From GCA-2705995 sp965661625 (GTDB lineage Bacteria; Bacteroidota; Bacteroidia; Flavobacteriales_G; Salibacteraceae), in the NCBI GenBank assembly GCA_965661625.1, contig CBFIEM010000021.1, positions 1-33,142 on the forward strand: DNA of 33,142 bases, written 5' to 3'. The translations under genes and the position numbers were made by a program. Under the pieces are notes generated by a model, which made no database searches, was not told the origin of the DNA, and saw nothing but the letters and a program-made list of their open reading frames with translations. Positions 15,278-24,495 of this stretch are shown here, piece by piece; position 1 is the first letter of the stretch; every line of letters begins with the position of its first letter.

Positions 15278-15799
15278 TTATTCTTCTTCCGGAATTTCAA
15301 TTCCCTCGATGGGCGGAAGTTCAATAAAGTCCTTCTTTATAAAGGCGTATGGGTATGAGGATTTTACCATTTGCAAAAAGCGCTCTGCTTCCATCCGTGT
15401 TCTAAAGTCTCCAACGCGTATCTCAAAATTTGGAGTTTGATACTTTAAATAGCTTGCAAGAAATGGGTATTCGTTATCGAATTTAAGTTGTGCCTTTCGT
15501 GCTTTCGTTTTGCTATTAGGTCCAGAGGCTGTGAAGACTTGAATCCTGTAGCCGCTCAGCTCCAAATGTTTTTCTTGATTGGATTGATAGCGTGTCATTA
15601 ATTCAGTGAGGCCATTCGGAAAAACATACTGTACACTTACAGGTGAACGCGCAGTAGTGTCAGCTGTTAATGTATCGGCAGGTCGACTGCGTATGGATTC
15701 ACTTTTTTTTCCAGCCGGAAAAAGTCGCCAGTCTTCTTGGCTAAATACGCTAGTACTGATTAACAGCACAGCAGTAAGAATGAGCGCTTGTAGATTCAT
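15278..15799 (-). CDS. SPOR domain-containing exported protein
   Basis: 173 residues. The signal peptide is at 1-20 (MNLQALILTAVLLISTSVFS-Q). A polar Ser/Thr/Arg-rich linker follows, then a SPOR domain at about 82-155 (LSGYRIQVFTASGPNSKTKARKAQLKF, FEIRVGDFRTRMEAERFLQMVKSSYPYAFI) and an acidic tail. SPOR domains bind denuded peptidoglycan, often at division sites. Similar short SPOR proteins are common in Bacteroidota next to infB. The gene is convergent with infB and divergent from the act operon. No lipobox is seen, so it should be periplasmic. Confidence 0.92.
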   Translation of the reverse strand: MNLQALILTAVLLISTSVFSQEDWRLFPAGKKSESIRSRPADTLTADTTARSPVSVQYVFPNGLTELMTRYQSNQEKHLELSGYRIQVFTASGPNSKTKARKAQLKFDNEYPFLASYLKYQTPNFEIRVGDFRTRMEAERFLQMVKSSYPYAFIKKDFIELPPIEGIEIPEEE

Positions 15800-15803
15800 T
15801 TTC

Positions 15804-15811
15804 CAAAGATA
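15804..15811 (-). promoter_or_regulatory. -7 box for the SPOR-domain gene
   Basis: On the minus strand TATCTTTG fits TAnnTTTG, 4 nt before the ATG codon. RNA would start at or very near the start codon, so the message may be leaderless. No clear -33 is seen. Confidence 0.4.
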
Positions 15812-15882
15812 CTATTTTCCCAACCTTACGGGGTATGCCGCTTGCAATACAGGGGTGGTGCTGGTTTGTTTAAATTCTTGTT

Positions 15883-15903
15883 AATTTAGAATTATTCTAA
15901 ATT
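15883..15903. promoter_or_regulatory. Perfect 21-bp palindrome, Fur/PerR-type operator candidate
   Basis: The core TTTAGAATTATTCTAAA (15885-15901) extends two more paired bases on each side: 10-bp arms with one central base. It contains TTAGAATTATTCTAA, a 7-1-7 inverted repeat that fits the PerR/Fur-family pattern TTAnAATnATTnTAA. It lies about 55 nt upstream of the -7 box of the act operon and about 85 nt from the divergent SPOR gene. Confidence 0.65.
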
Positions 15904-15957
15904 GCGCAGAACGCTCCAATTTTCCTCCTCACCCAGCCATTCATATTGGCTTTCTAC

Positions 15958-15965
15958 TATTTTTG
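15958..15965 (+). promoter_or_regulatory. -7 box for the act-cox operon
   Basis: TATTTTTG fits TAnnTTTG. The expected RNA start near 15971 lies before both candidate actA starts (15988 and 16021). There is no convincing TTG at the -33 distance, which could mean activator dependence. Confidence 0.5.
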
Positions 15966-16020
15966 CTGATGATTAAAATCGGGCTAAATGGCCCAGTATT
16001 TAACAAATTTTAACGACAAT

Positions 16021-17295
16021 ATGACGTCTACAAATTGGTTGAGTAAAACTAGAAAGTGGCTGCACGTATCCGTGCTTTCTTTGTTTATAGCCTTTGGTTC
16101 TAGTGGTATAGCTCAAGATGGAGAAGCATTATTTAAAGCAAATTGTGCTTCGTGTCACAAGTTGGAGGGTAAGTTAGTTGGGCCTGCGCTGAGTGGAGTT
16201 CAAGATCGTTGGGAAAGCGAAGAGAACCTCATAGCTTGGATAAAGAACTCTCAGGATTACTTGAAAAAGAATTCAGATGATGGTTATGCTCAAGATCTGT
16301 TTGCAGAGTACAATGGGTCTATCATGCCAGCTATGCCTTTGGATGACGCGCAAGTAAAGACCATTCTTGAATACATAGCGAATCCGCCGGTTGTTGAAGG
16401 GCCATCAGAGCCTGCTCCAACTCCTACAGGTGCTCCTGCTAACGATTATACCATGTATTGGTTACTTGGATTTATTGTGGTGCTGCTTGTTGTGCTCAAG
16501 GTGTTAGTTGATGTTAAAAGATCCGTTAAAGGCTTAATGGTTGAAATGAAGTCTGAGGAAGAAATGGCCTCAGCTAATGAATACAATGACCTTCAGTTAT
16601 CTTTCAAAGAACGAACGCAGTTATGGCTTGCGCGGAATAAAGTTTTGGCTGCACTCTTGCTTGTGGTTGTTCTTGTGGGCGGATTGAATCTTGCATGGAA
16701 TGGACTTATGGGTGTTGGTGTATATGAAGGTTACCAGCCAGAGCAGCCAATTAAGTTTTCACATAAAATCCATGCAGGAGATAATGGGATTAATTGTGTT
16801 TATTGTCACTCTTCAGCTGAGAAGTCGAAACACTCCGGAATCCCTTCAGTGAACGTGTGTATGAATTGCCACCGTGGTATCCAAGAGGGTCAGATGTATG
16901 GCAAAACTGAAATCGCTAAGATTTATGATGCTGCAGGATGGAATCCTGAAACGGCAGAATACGATAGTGACCCAAAAGCAATTCGCTGGGTGCGCATTCA
17001 CAACTTGCCAGATCATGTTTACTTCAATCACTCACAACATGTTGTGGTTGGAGAAATCGAATGTCAAACATGTCATGGTGAAGTAGAAACGTACGAATAT
17101 CCGATGAAACAATATGCTCCACTTACTATGGGTTGGTGTATTAACTGTCACCGTGAAACTCAAGTGCAGATGTCGGGTAACGCATATTATGAGAAAATCC
17201 ACGCTGAACTTGTAGAGAAATACAAGGAAGAAGGATTAGAGAAATTTAATGTGAAGCACATCGGTGGTTTGGAATGTGCTAAATGTCACTATTAA
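16021..17295 (+). CDS. actA: Alternative complex III subunit ActA, hexaheme cytochrome c
   Basis: 424 residues from the ATG at 16021, which gives a normal signal peptide ending GSSGIA-Q; an in-frame ATG at 15988 adds 11 residues. There are six CxxCH heme sites (numbered from 16021): CASCH 42-46 in an N-terminal mono-heme domain, then CVYCH 259-263, CMNCH 280-284, CQTCH 348-352, CINCH 373-377 and CAKCH 419-423, one residue from the C-terminus. Two TM helices lie between them (about 144-164 and 208-229). The pentaheme part corresponds to ActA of Rhodothermus; the extra N-terminal cytochrome domain is a fusion known in Bacteroidota. ActA passes electrons from the Fe-S subunit to the cytochrome c oxidase side. 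It is the first gene of the operon, followed by actB after 26 nt. Confidence 0.93.
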   Translation: MTSTNWLSKTRKWLHVSVLSLFIAFGSSGIAQDGEALFKANCASCHKLEGKLVGPALSGVQDRWESEENLIAWIKNSQDYLKKNSDDGYAQDLFAEYNGSIMPAMPLDDAQVKTILEYIANPPVVEGPSEPAPTPTGAPANDYTMYWLLGFIVVLLVVLKVLVDVKRSVKGLMVEMKSEEEMASANEYNDLQLSFKERTQLWLARNKVLAALLLVVVLVGGLNLAWNGLMGVGVYEGYQPEQPIKFSHKIHAGDNGINCVYCHSSAEKSKHSGIPSVNVCMNCHRGIQEGQMYGKTEIAKIYDAAGWNPETAEYDSDPKAIRWVRIHNLPDHVYFNHSQHVVVGEIECQTCHGEVETYEYPMKQYAPLTMGWCINCHRETQVQMSGNAYYEKIHAELVEKYKEEGLEKFNVKHIGGLECAKCHY

Positions 17296-17321
17296 TCAAC
17301 AAGGCTACGAATAACAGAGAT

Positions 17322-20300
17322 ATGAGCAATACCAAGCAATACTGGAATAGCATTGATCAACTTGAGAATGATGAGTCGTTCGTTGCTAAGGCCCAGAATG
17401 AGTTTGCAGATGAGCTTCCTGTAGGGAAGTTTTTAGGTTCGGAAAGCTTAAGTGAAACCAGTACTTCGCGTCGCGACTTCCTGAAGTTTGTTGGCTTTGG
17501 GGTTGCAGCAGCAACGTTAGCAGCATGTGAGGCTCCGGTTATTAAGTCAATTCCTTATGTAGTTCGCCCGGAAGAAATCGTTCCAGGTGTGGCGAATTAT
17601 TATGCTTCAACATTTTTTGATGGAATGGATTTCGCGAGTGTTTTAGTTAAAACACGTGAAGGTCGTCCCATTCACATTGAGGGCAATAAACAGTCGAAAC
17701 TAACTATGGGTGCGATCAATGCCCGTGTTAACTCTTCGGTGCTATCCCTATATGATGAAGAGCGATTGAGCGGTCCAAAATTAAATGGTGATTTCGCATC
17801 GTGGTCAGATGTTGATGCTTCTACCAAAAAAGCTTTAGAAAGTGCTAAAGCAAAAGGTGGTAAAATCCGCATCCTTTCGAATACGATTATTTCTCCATCC
17901 ACTAAAGCCGCTATGGCAAAACTCCAAGGCGCATATGGTGCTGAAGGTGGAGCCGATGTTCAGCACGTAACGTACGATGCATACTCTTATGCTGGGATGC
18001 GCAAGGCGAATGGAATGTCATTTGGCAAAGCAGTGTTGCCAGACTATAATTTTGAGAAGGCAGACGTAGTTGTGAGCTTCGGTGCTGATTTCCTATCTAC
18101 ATGGTTGTTCAGCAATGCTTATGCACCACAATATGCGTCGCGCAGGAATCCTGATGGCAAAATGAATAAGCATTTCCAGTTTGAGGCGAATATGTCATTG
18201 ACTGGAACAAATGCTGACGTTAGAGCAGCGATAAAGCCTTCAGAAATTGGCTTGGCTATTAACGAACTGTACAACTTAATTGGCGGTTCCGTTACTACAA
18301 AGAAGTTTGATAACGATAACGGTGCACATGAGAAGCTTTCAGAAGCGGCTGTTGCGCTGAAGAAAGCCAAAGGCGCTTCTTTAGTTATTTGTGATAGCAA
18401 TGACCCAAATGTACAAGTTGTAGTAAATGCTATCAATGAAAAATTGGGAGCTTACGGTAAAACGATTGACCTAGATAATCCTGTTCACCTTCGTCAAGGT
18501 GATGATGAAGCTTTTGCTGGACTTGTTAATGAGATGTCAGCAGGTCAAGTAGATGTTTTAATGGTATACGGAACTAATCCAGCTTACACGGCCCCATCTT
18601 CTATGAAGTTTGGTGAAGCCATCAGTAAAGTTAAGTATGCGGTTTCCTTTAGTGATCGAGAAGACGAAACGGCTTCACTTTGTACAGCAATAGCTCCTGA
18701 TAATCACTTCCTCGAGAGTTGGAATGATTATAACCCTAAAGGGAATCACCTTTCTATTCAACAACCTACAATCAATGCGATTTGGGATACGCGTCAGGCA
18801 CAGGAAAGTATGTTGCGCTGGGCAGGTGAGAATACGAACTATTACGACTTTATGAAGGCGCGTTGGGAAGCGGAAGTTCTTCCTAAAAGTGATGATGCTT
18901 TCATGAATACGCTTTGGAATAAAGCAGTTCACGATGGGGTTTATACCTTGAAGTCGGCACCAATGGAGGTTGAAACGGCCTCTACAGAAGGAACTGCTGT
19001 TGATGTCGCAGCTGCTGCCTCAGCGGTTGTAAAACAAGCTAAATCAAACGGAACAGAAGTTCAGTTCTACTTGAGTACAGCACTTGGAGAAGGAACTCAA
19101 GCTAATAACCCTTGGCTTCAAGAACTACCAGATCCAGTATCTAAAATTACTTGGGATAATTACATAGCAATGAACCCTGTTGACTGTGAAGCGGCAGGTT
19201 ATGCAACCAAGTATGGTGAAATGTCACCAGCGAATACAGCTACCATTAGTGTTAATGGTGTAAGCGTTGAGCTCCCAGTTATAGCTCAGCCCGGACAAAA
19301 AACGGGAACAGTTGGCGTAGCGTTAGGTTATGGCCGTACGAAAGCAGGAAAAGTTGTGTTGCAAGGAGATACTGCTCTTGGAGACTCTTCTTCAATTGGG
19401 CATAACATGTTCGCTGCGGTAGGCCTGAATAATGGTATGATGACATATGCTATGTCCGGTAGCGTAGAGCCTACAGGTAATGAGTACCCAATTGGTTCTA
19501 CTCAAACCCATCACACCATGATGGGGCGAAAAATCATCAACGAAACGAGTATTAAGACTTACCAAGATGCTGGTAAGGATGTGTGGAATCCTGATCATAT
19601 GTTGAGTAACGCTTATGGTGAAAAAACTAGCGTGAAGAAACTTGATTTATGGGAGCAACATGACATTGATAAAGGACACCGTTGGGGTCTATCGATAGAT
19701 TTAAATAGTTGTATTGGTTGTGGTGCCTGTGTAACTGCATGTCACTCTGAGAATAACGTTCCTGTTGTTGGGAAAGATGAAGTGAGACGCACCCGTACAA
19801 TGAGTTGGTTGCGTGTTGATCGTTACTTCAGCAGCGACATGAATAAGATTCGAGGTAAGGAAGAAGGCATTGGTAAAATTGCTATGTACGGACAGATGGA
19901 GGATCCATCTGCGTATCCAGAGGTAGCATATCAACCGGTAATGTGTCAGCACTGTAATCATGCGCCGTGTGAAACGGTTTGTCCGGTTGCTGCGACTACG
20001 CATAGTAACGAAGGAATGAACCAGATGACGTATAACCGTTGTATTGGAACACGTTATTGTGCAAATAACTGCCCATACAAAGTGCGTAGGTTCAACTGGT
20101 TTAACTACATGGGAGACAGCAAATTTACAGATGTGAATCCTTCACAAAGTGATTTGTCACGCATGGTATTGAATCCAGATGTTGTTGTGCGTGCTCGTGG
20201 AGTTATGGAGAAATGTTCTTTCTGCGTTCAACGTATTCAATCGGGTAAATTATCAGCTAAAAAGGCGGGTCGTCCTGTTGAAGATGGAGAAGTTACAAGT

Positions 20301-20576
20301 GCATGTGCTTCTGCATGTCCAACGAATGCAATTGCATTTGGAGACTTGAATGATGATAAGACCAATATTCACGAGGTGGCAAATCACGATCGTGCATATA
20401 ATTTGTTAGAAGAAATAGGTACGCGGCCTAATGTATTCTACCAAACGAAGGTTAGAAATTTAAATGAGGACCGTGTGCATGAAGCAATTGCTTCGCATGG
20501 AGGTGGTCATCATACAGCATCTCATGATGAAAATCATGAACATGATGCGCAAGCAACAGAAGAAAAGTCACACTAA
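17322..20576 (+). CDS. actB: Alternative complex III subunit ActB, molybdopterin-oxidoreductase-like Fe-S protein
   Basis: 1084 residues from the ATG at 17322; an upstream in-frame ATG at 17283 overlaps actA. A Tat-type signal is visible: S-R50-R51-D-F-L-K followed by GFGVAAATLAAC. Residues about 75-770 resemble the molybdopterin oxidoreductase catalytic subunit, which in ActB lacks cofactor. The C-terminal part is a ferredoxin-like subunit with Cys at 797, 800, 803, 807; 875, 878, 883, 887; 907, 913, 917; and 965, 968, 995, 999. That is 15 Cys, fitting three [4Fe-4S] and one [3Fe-4S] cluster as known for ActB. The missing Cys is in CIGTRYC. The C-terminus is His-rich. It carries electrons from quinol oxidation to the ActA hemes. 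Confidence 0.94.
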   Translation: MSNTKQYWNSIDQLENDESFVAKAQNEFADELPVGKFLGSESLSETSTSRRDFLKFVGFGVAAATLAACEAPVIKSIPYVVRPEEIVPGVANYYASTFFDGMDFASVLVKTREGRPIHIEGNKQSKLTMGAINARVNSSVLSLYDEERLSGPKLNGDFASWSDVDASTKKALESAKAKGGKIRILSNTIISPSTKAAMAKLQGAYGAEGGADVQHVTYDAYSYAGMRKANGMSFGKAVLPDYNFEKADVVVSFGADFLSTWLFSNAYAPQYASRRNPDGKMNKHFQFEANMSLTGTNADVRAAIKPSEIGLAINELYNLIGGSVTTKKFDNDNGAHEKLSEAAVALKKAKGASLVICDSNDPNVQVVVNAINEKLGAYGKTIDLDNPVHLRQGDDEAFAGLVNEMSAGQVDVLMVYGTNPAYTAPSSMKFGEAISKVKYAVSFSDREDETASLCTAIAPDNHFLESWNDYNPKGNHLSIQQPTINAIWDTRQAQESMLRWAGENTNYYDFMKARWEAEVLPKSDDAFMNTLWNKAVHDGVYTLKSAPMEVETASTEGTAVDVAAAASAVVKQAKSNGTEVQFYLSTALGEGTQANNPWLQELPDPVSKITWDNYIAMNPVDCEAAGYATKYGEMSPANTATISVNGVSVELPVIAQPGQKTGTVGVALGYGRTKAGKVVLQGDTALGDSSSIGHNMFAAVGLNNGMMTYAMSGSVEPTGNEYPIGSTQTHHTMMGRKIINETSIKTYQDAGKDVWNPDHMLSNAYGEKTSVKKLDLWEQHDIDKGHRWGLSIDLNSCIGCGACVTACHSENNVPVVGKDEVRRTRTMSWLRVDRYFSSDMNKIRGKEEGIGKIAMYGQMEDPSAYPEVAYQPVMCQHCNHAPCETVCPVAATTHSNEGMNQMTYNRCIGTRYCANNCPYKVRRFNWFNYMGDSKFTDVNPSQSDLSRMVLNPDVVVRARGVMEKCSFCVQRIQSGKLSAKKAGRPVEDGEVTSACASACPTNAIAFGDLNDDKTNIHEVANHDRAYNLLEEIGTRPNVFYQTKVRNLNEDRVHEAIASHGGGHHTASHDENHEHDAQATEEKSH

Positions 20577-20603
20577 ATAAAATTGCTTTAAACTGAATAT
20601 CGA

Positions 20604-22010
20604 ATGGTTAGAGAAGCAGAAGTAAGGGATCCGTTAATTTTAGGTAATGATGTTAATTATCATAAGATTACGGAAGAGGTTTGCGCTCCTGTTGAAGGAA
20701 AGGCGAACAAGTATTGGTGGGGTGTTTTCACTCTCGCTTTAGTCCTTGGATTATGGGGCTTGGGTTGTATTACCTACACCATCGGTCGTGGTATCGGTGT
20801 ATGGGGGCTTAATACAACTGTAGGCTGGGCATGGGATATTACCAACTTTGTTTGGTGGGTAGGTATCGGTCACGCTGGTACCCTGATCTCAGCGGTATTA
20901 CTCCTGTTTCGTCAGAAGTGGAGAATGGCAATTAACCGCGCGGCAGAAGCCATGACTATCTTTGCGGTAATGATGGCGGCAATTTTCCCAGGAATACACA
21001 TGGGTCGTATTTGGGTCTCTTACTGGGTGCTTCCCCTTCCAAACCAATTCGGGTCACTTTGGCCAAACTTTAATTCACCACTCCTTTGGGATGTATTTGC
21101 GATTTCAACTTACTTTTCTGTTTCACTTGTGTTTTGGTACATTGGGTTGATTCCTGATTTTGCAACGATTCGTGATCGCGCAACAGGGCCAATGGCGAAG
21201 CGCATTTATAGCATATTGAGTTTTGGTTGGACAGGAAATGCGAAGGCATGGATCCGATTTGAGGAAGTATCATTAGTACTAGCTGGTTTAGCTACACCTT
21301 TGGTATTCTCTGTACACTCAATCGTATCGATGGATTTCGCCACATCGGTTATTCCAGGATGGCACACGACTATTTTCCCGCCCTACTTCGTGGCAGGTGC
21401 GATTTTCTCCGGTTTTGCAATGGTACAAACCCTGTTGTTAATCGCTCGAAAAGTACTGCACTTTGAACGCTACATCACGCTTCAGCACATTGAGTTAATG
21501 AATACAATTATTGTTGTTACTGGTTCAATGGTGGGTATCGCTTACCTTTCTGAACTCTTTATAAGCTGGTATTCTGGTGTGGAATATGAGAGCTATGCAT
21601 TCTTGAATCGTTTCTCAGGCCCTTACGCCTGGTCTTATTGGTCTATGATGACTTGTAATGTAATAACGCCTCAGTTGTTTTGGTTCAAAAAAGTGAGGAG
21701 AAGTTTAGTTGCCTCGTTCATACTTTCAATATTTGTGAATATCGGAATGTGGTTTGAGCGTTTTGTTATTATCGTAACATCACTGCACCGTGATTATGTT
21801 CCTTCGAACTGGTCAATGTTCCACCCCACTTGGGTTGATATAGGTGTTTACCTCGGTACAATTGGATTGTTCTTTACATTATTCTTGCTGTTTACGCGGT
21901 TTTTCCCTGTATTGGCATTGAATGAATTGAAGTCAATCTTGAAAAGTAGTGGTGAGTCTTACCGCAAGGATGCGGAGCCTCAAGGAGAGAAAAAAGAAGT
22001 AGAAGCGTAA
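20604..22010 (+). CDS. actC: Alternative complex III subunit ActC, NrfD-like quinol-binding membrane protein
   Basis: 468 residues, polytopic, with about ten hydrophobic segments, e.g. YWWGVFTLALVLGLWGLGC, FVWWVGIGHAGTLISAVLLL, AMTIFAVMMAAIFPGIHMG and LWDVFAISTYFSVSLVFW. The GIGHAGT and FPGIHMGR blocks are typical of the NrfD/PsrC branch in alternative complex III. By homology it holds a quinol site and may move protons. It starts 27 nt after actB. The C-terminal tail is hydrophilic. Assignment is strong from sequence and operon order. Confidence 0.95.
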   Translation: MVREAEVRDPLILGNDVNYHKITEEVCAPVEGKANKYWWGVFTLALVLGLWGLGCITYTIGRGIGVWGLNTTVGWAWDITNFVWWVGIGHAGTLISAVLLLFRQKWRMAINRAAEAMTIFAVMMAAIFPGIHMGRIWVSYWVLPLPNQFGSLWPNFNSPLLWDVFAISTYFSVSLVFWYIGLIPDFATIRDRATGPMAKRIYSILSFGWTGNAKAWIRFEEVSLVLAGLATPLVFSVHSIVSMDFATSVIPGWHTTIFPPYFVAGAIFSGFAMVQTLLLIARKVLHFERYITLQHIELMNTIIVVTGSMVGIAYLSELFISWYSGVEYESYAFLNRFSGPYAWSYWSMMTCNVITPQLFWFKKVRRSLVASFILSIFVNIGMWFERFVIIVTSLHRDYVPSNWSMFHPTWVDIGVYLGTIGLFFTLFLLFTRFFPVLALNELKSILKSSGESYRKDAEPQGEKKEVEA

Positions 22011-22031
22011 CCTAGCCCATAGATTAGTATT

Positions 22032-22583
22032 ATGACTACACAAAAATTTTTATACGGGTTGTACAACGATGACGATATCATGATATCGGGCATTAAGCAT
22101 ATTCAAGAAAAAGGTGTAAAGGTGAATGATGCCTACACGCCTTTCCCAGTGCACGGGTTAGAGAATGTATTGGGTATTAAATGGACACGCCTGGCTATAT
22201 GTGCTTTCCTTTATGGATTGACAGGTTTGATGCTAGCAATGCTAGCCATCAACTTTTTTATGGTGAATGATTGGCCAATGAATATTGGGGGTAAACCTTC
22301 AATGGATTTTTACCAGAATTTACCTGCTTTTGTGCCAATTATTTTTGAATTTACCGTGCTAAGTGCGGCTCATGGAATGGCGATTACCTATTTCCTGCGC
22401 AACATGACCTTACCGGGGTTACCTGCACGAAATCCACATCCTCGAACTACAGATGATCATTTTGCAATAGAAATAGCACCGGGTCAAAACGGTAAATTTT
22501 CTGCAGAAGAATTACAGACGATGTTGAAAGACACCGGTGTGGTTGAGATTTTTGAGAAAGAACGTATTGTAAACTTTATGTAA
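22032..22583 (+). CDS. actD: Alternative complex III subunit ActD (DUF3341)
   Basis: 183 residues. The N-terminal soluble part (FLYGLYNDDDIMISGIKHIQ, VNDAYTPFPVHGLENVLGI) is the DUF3341 signature. Two TM helices follow: about 57-78 (LAICAFLYGLTGLMLAMLAINFF) and about 97-120 (LPAFVPIIFEFTVLSAAHGMAI). The tail after 130 is cytoplasmic (NPHPRTTDDHFAIEI...EIFEKERIVNFM). ActD is an accessory membrane subunit without cofactors. Its TAA stop overlaps the ATG of actE by one base (TAATG), so the two are translationally coupled. Confidence 0.94.
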   Translation: MTTQKFLYGLYNDDDIMISGIKHIQEKGVKVNDAYTPFPVHGLENVLGIKWTRLAICAFLYGLTGLMLAMLAINFFMVNDWPMNIGGKPSMDFYQNLPAFVPIIFEFTVLSAAHGMAITYFLRNMTLPGLPARNPHPRTTDDHFAIEIAPGQNGKFSAEELQTMLKDTGVVEIFEKERIVNFM

Positions 22584-23257
22584 TGAGAAAAGTGACTCAA
22601 AATATTGTCTCTTTAGCGAAAGCTTGCTTAGGTGTTGTAACCTTGGCATTGGCGTTACAGTCATGCGAAGATCCGAATAGTCCGGGTTTAGAATATATGC
22701 CGGATATGTATAGATCTCCAGCCTTAGAAGCCTACAGTGAATATACGTTTTACTGGGATTCAATGGCGACTCGTAAACCGGTGGAAGGTAGTGTTCCTAG
22801 AGGATTTATGCCTTTCCCCTACCCGAATACTGCCGAAGGTTATGAGGCTGCTGGGACAGAATTGCAAAACCCTCTAGCTTATCATGCGGACCGTGTGAAA
22901 GAGGGAAAAGCAATTTATGAGAAGTTCTGTATTCAATGTCATGGTGAAAAGGGTGATGGTCAAGGACCAGTTGCTACAAATCCGGCATGGCCGGGTCAGC
23001 CGCCAGCTTACAATGGAAGGATTAAAGATTTACCTGAAGGAAAGATTTTCTTTTCTATCCATTATGGAAAAGGGTTGATGGGTTCTCATGCGGCTCAAAT
23101 ATCACAAGAAGATCGCTGGAAATTGACTTACTATGTACAAACTATGCAGGGTAAGGATTTAGAAGCTATCCACAATGGCGAAGCAGCAGAAAGCACTTCC
23201 GAGGTTGTAGAAGAAACAGAAAGTGAAACAACAGAAGAGGCTACAGCTTCTATCTAA
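22583..23257 (+). CDS. actE: Alternative complex III subunit ActE, mono-heme cytochrome c lipoprotein
   Basis: 224 residues. The signal peptide ends in a lipobox LQS-C28, so it should be a lipid-anchored periplasmic protein. One heme-binding site, CIQCHGEKGDG (C116-H120), sits in a class I cytochrome c fold (EGKAIYEKFC, then YGKGLMGSHAAQISQEDRWKLTYYVQTMQG). Methionine in GLMGS is the likely sixth ligand. The PRGFMPFPYPNT segment before the heme is typical of ActE. The last 30 residues are Glu/Thr-rich and disordered. It accepts electrons within the complex and may hand them on to cytochrome c oxidase. Confidence 0.94.
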   Translation: MRKVTQNIVSLAKACLGVVTLALALQSCEDPNSPGLEYMPDMYRSPALEAYSEYTFYWDSMATRKPVEGSVPRGFMPFPYPNTAEGYEAAGTELQNPLAYHADRVKEGKAIYEKFCIQCHGEKGDGQGPVATNPAWPGQPPAYNGRIKDLPEGKIFFSIHYGKGLMGSHAAQISQEDRWKLTYYVQTMQGKDLEAIHNGEAAESTSEVVEETESETTEEATASI

Positions 23258-23275
23258 TTTAAGCTAAACAAGAAC

Positions 23276-24469
23276 ATGGAACAGTTTGTATTTCCAACAA
23301 AAGCGAAACGCGTCTCATTCATTTTAATGGGGATCGGTTTGATTAGCTTAATCGCTGGTATCGCATCAGGGTTGAGTGGGGATCGTATTTGGTCAAATGT
23401 GCTTATTAATGGATGGTTCTTCTTCGGAATGGGCTTGATAGGTACTTTCTTTATTGCTGTGCAGTATGCTGCGCAGTCAGGTTGGACAACCGTACTCAAA
23501 CGTATTTTTGAAGCAGTCAGTGCATACACGGTCGTCGGTGCCATTGTACTAGTTATTGTATTCATAGCTGCAAGTATGCATTGGACGCACTTGTATCATT
23601 GGATGGATAAGTCGTTGTTTGACCCTTCATCACCTCATTATGATCATTTAATTGCGAACAAAGAGTCGTACTTGAATTTACCGTTCTGGTGGACAAGAAC
23701 AATTATCTTTTTAGGAGTTTACGTATTCTTTACTTGGTATTTTAGAAAGAAGTCATTGGAGGAAGACCAAATAGGTGGAACTGGATTTTGGAAAAAGAGC
23801 CGCACGATGTCAGCTATTTTTCTAGTATTCTTCGGTTACACTTCAGTTGTAGCATCATGGGATTGGTTAATGAGTATTGATACGCATTGGTTCTCCACAC
23901 TTTACGGATGGTATATTTTCTCTGGTATTTGGATCAGCGGTTTGGTAGCCATGTATTTAATTACTGCGTACTTAAAGAAGCTGAACTACTTGAAGGAAGT
24001 TAATGATTCACATATCCACGATATGGGGAAATGGATTTTTGCAGTTTCATTCTTGTGGACGTACCTATTTTTCTCTCAGTTTATGTTAATCTGGTATTCA
24101 GATATCCCTGAGGAAGTTACTTACTACATAGCTAGAATTGAAGATTACAAATGGACATTTTGGGGAATGGTGATCGTGAACTTTGCTCTCCCAATGTTGT
24201 TATTAATGTCAAAGGATACCAAAAAGAACATTGGGGTATTAACCTTTGTTTCTTTGGTAATCTTAGCCGGACACTGGGTGGATGTGTATTTGTTGATAAC
24301 ACCAGGTGTATTGAAAGATAAAGGAGTGATTGGATTCTTCGAAGTAGGACTGGCGTTGGGATTTTTAGGAAGTTACATTTTTGTGGCGTTGAATGCGTTA
24401 ACTAAAGCTCCAGTGGTAGTGAAAAAGCATCCTATGTTAGAGGAAAGCTTACATCACCATATCAACTAA
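23276..24469 (+). CDS. actF: Alternative complex III subunit ActF, polytopic membrane protein
   Basis: 397 residues with about ten TM helices, e.g. VSFILMGIGLISLIAGIASG, GWFFFGMGLIGTFFIAVQYAA and AYTVVGAIVLVIVFIAAS. The periplasmic loop after helix 3 contains WTHLYHWMDKSLFDP...HLIANKESYLNLPFWWTRT, which I recognise from ActF of Bacteroidota. ActF is a distant relative of ActC in the NrfD family and forms the second large membrane subunit. It ends in a His-rich tail. It lies 18 nt after actE and 26 nt before coxB. Confidence 0.93.
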   Translation: MEQFVFPTKAKRVSFILMGIGLISLIAGIASGLSGDRIWSNVLINGWFFFGMGLIGTFFIAVQYAAQSGWTTVLKRIFEAVSAYTVVGAIVLVIVFIAASMHWTHLYHWMDKSLFDPSSPHYDHLIANKESYLNLPFWWTRTIIFLGVYVFFTWYFRKKSLEEDQIGGTGFWKKSRTMSAIFLVFFGYTSVVASWDWLMSIDTHWFSTLYGWYIFSGIWISGLVAMYLITAYLKKLNYLKEVNDSHIHDMGKWIFAVSFLWTYLFFSQFMLIWYSDIPEEVTYYIARIEDYKWTFWGMVIVNFALPMLLLMSKDTKKNIGVLTFVSLVILAGHWVDVYLLITPGVLKDKGVIGFFEVGLALGFLGSYIFVALNALTKAPVVVKKHPMLEESLHHHIN

Positions 24470-24495
24470 TTTAAGAAAGCGAAAACGGAATAGAG

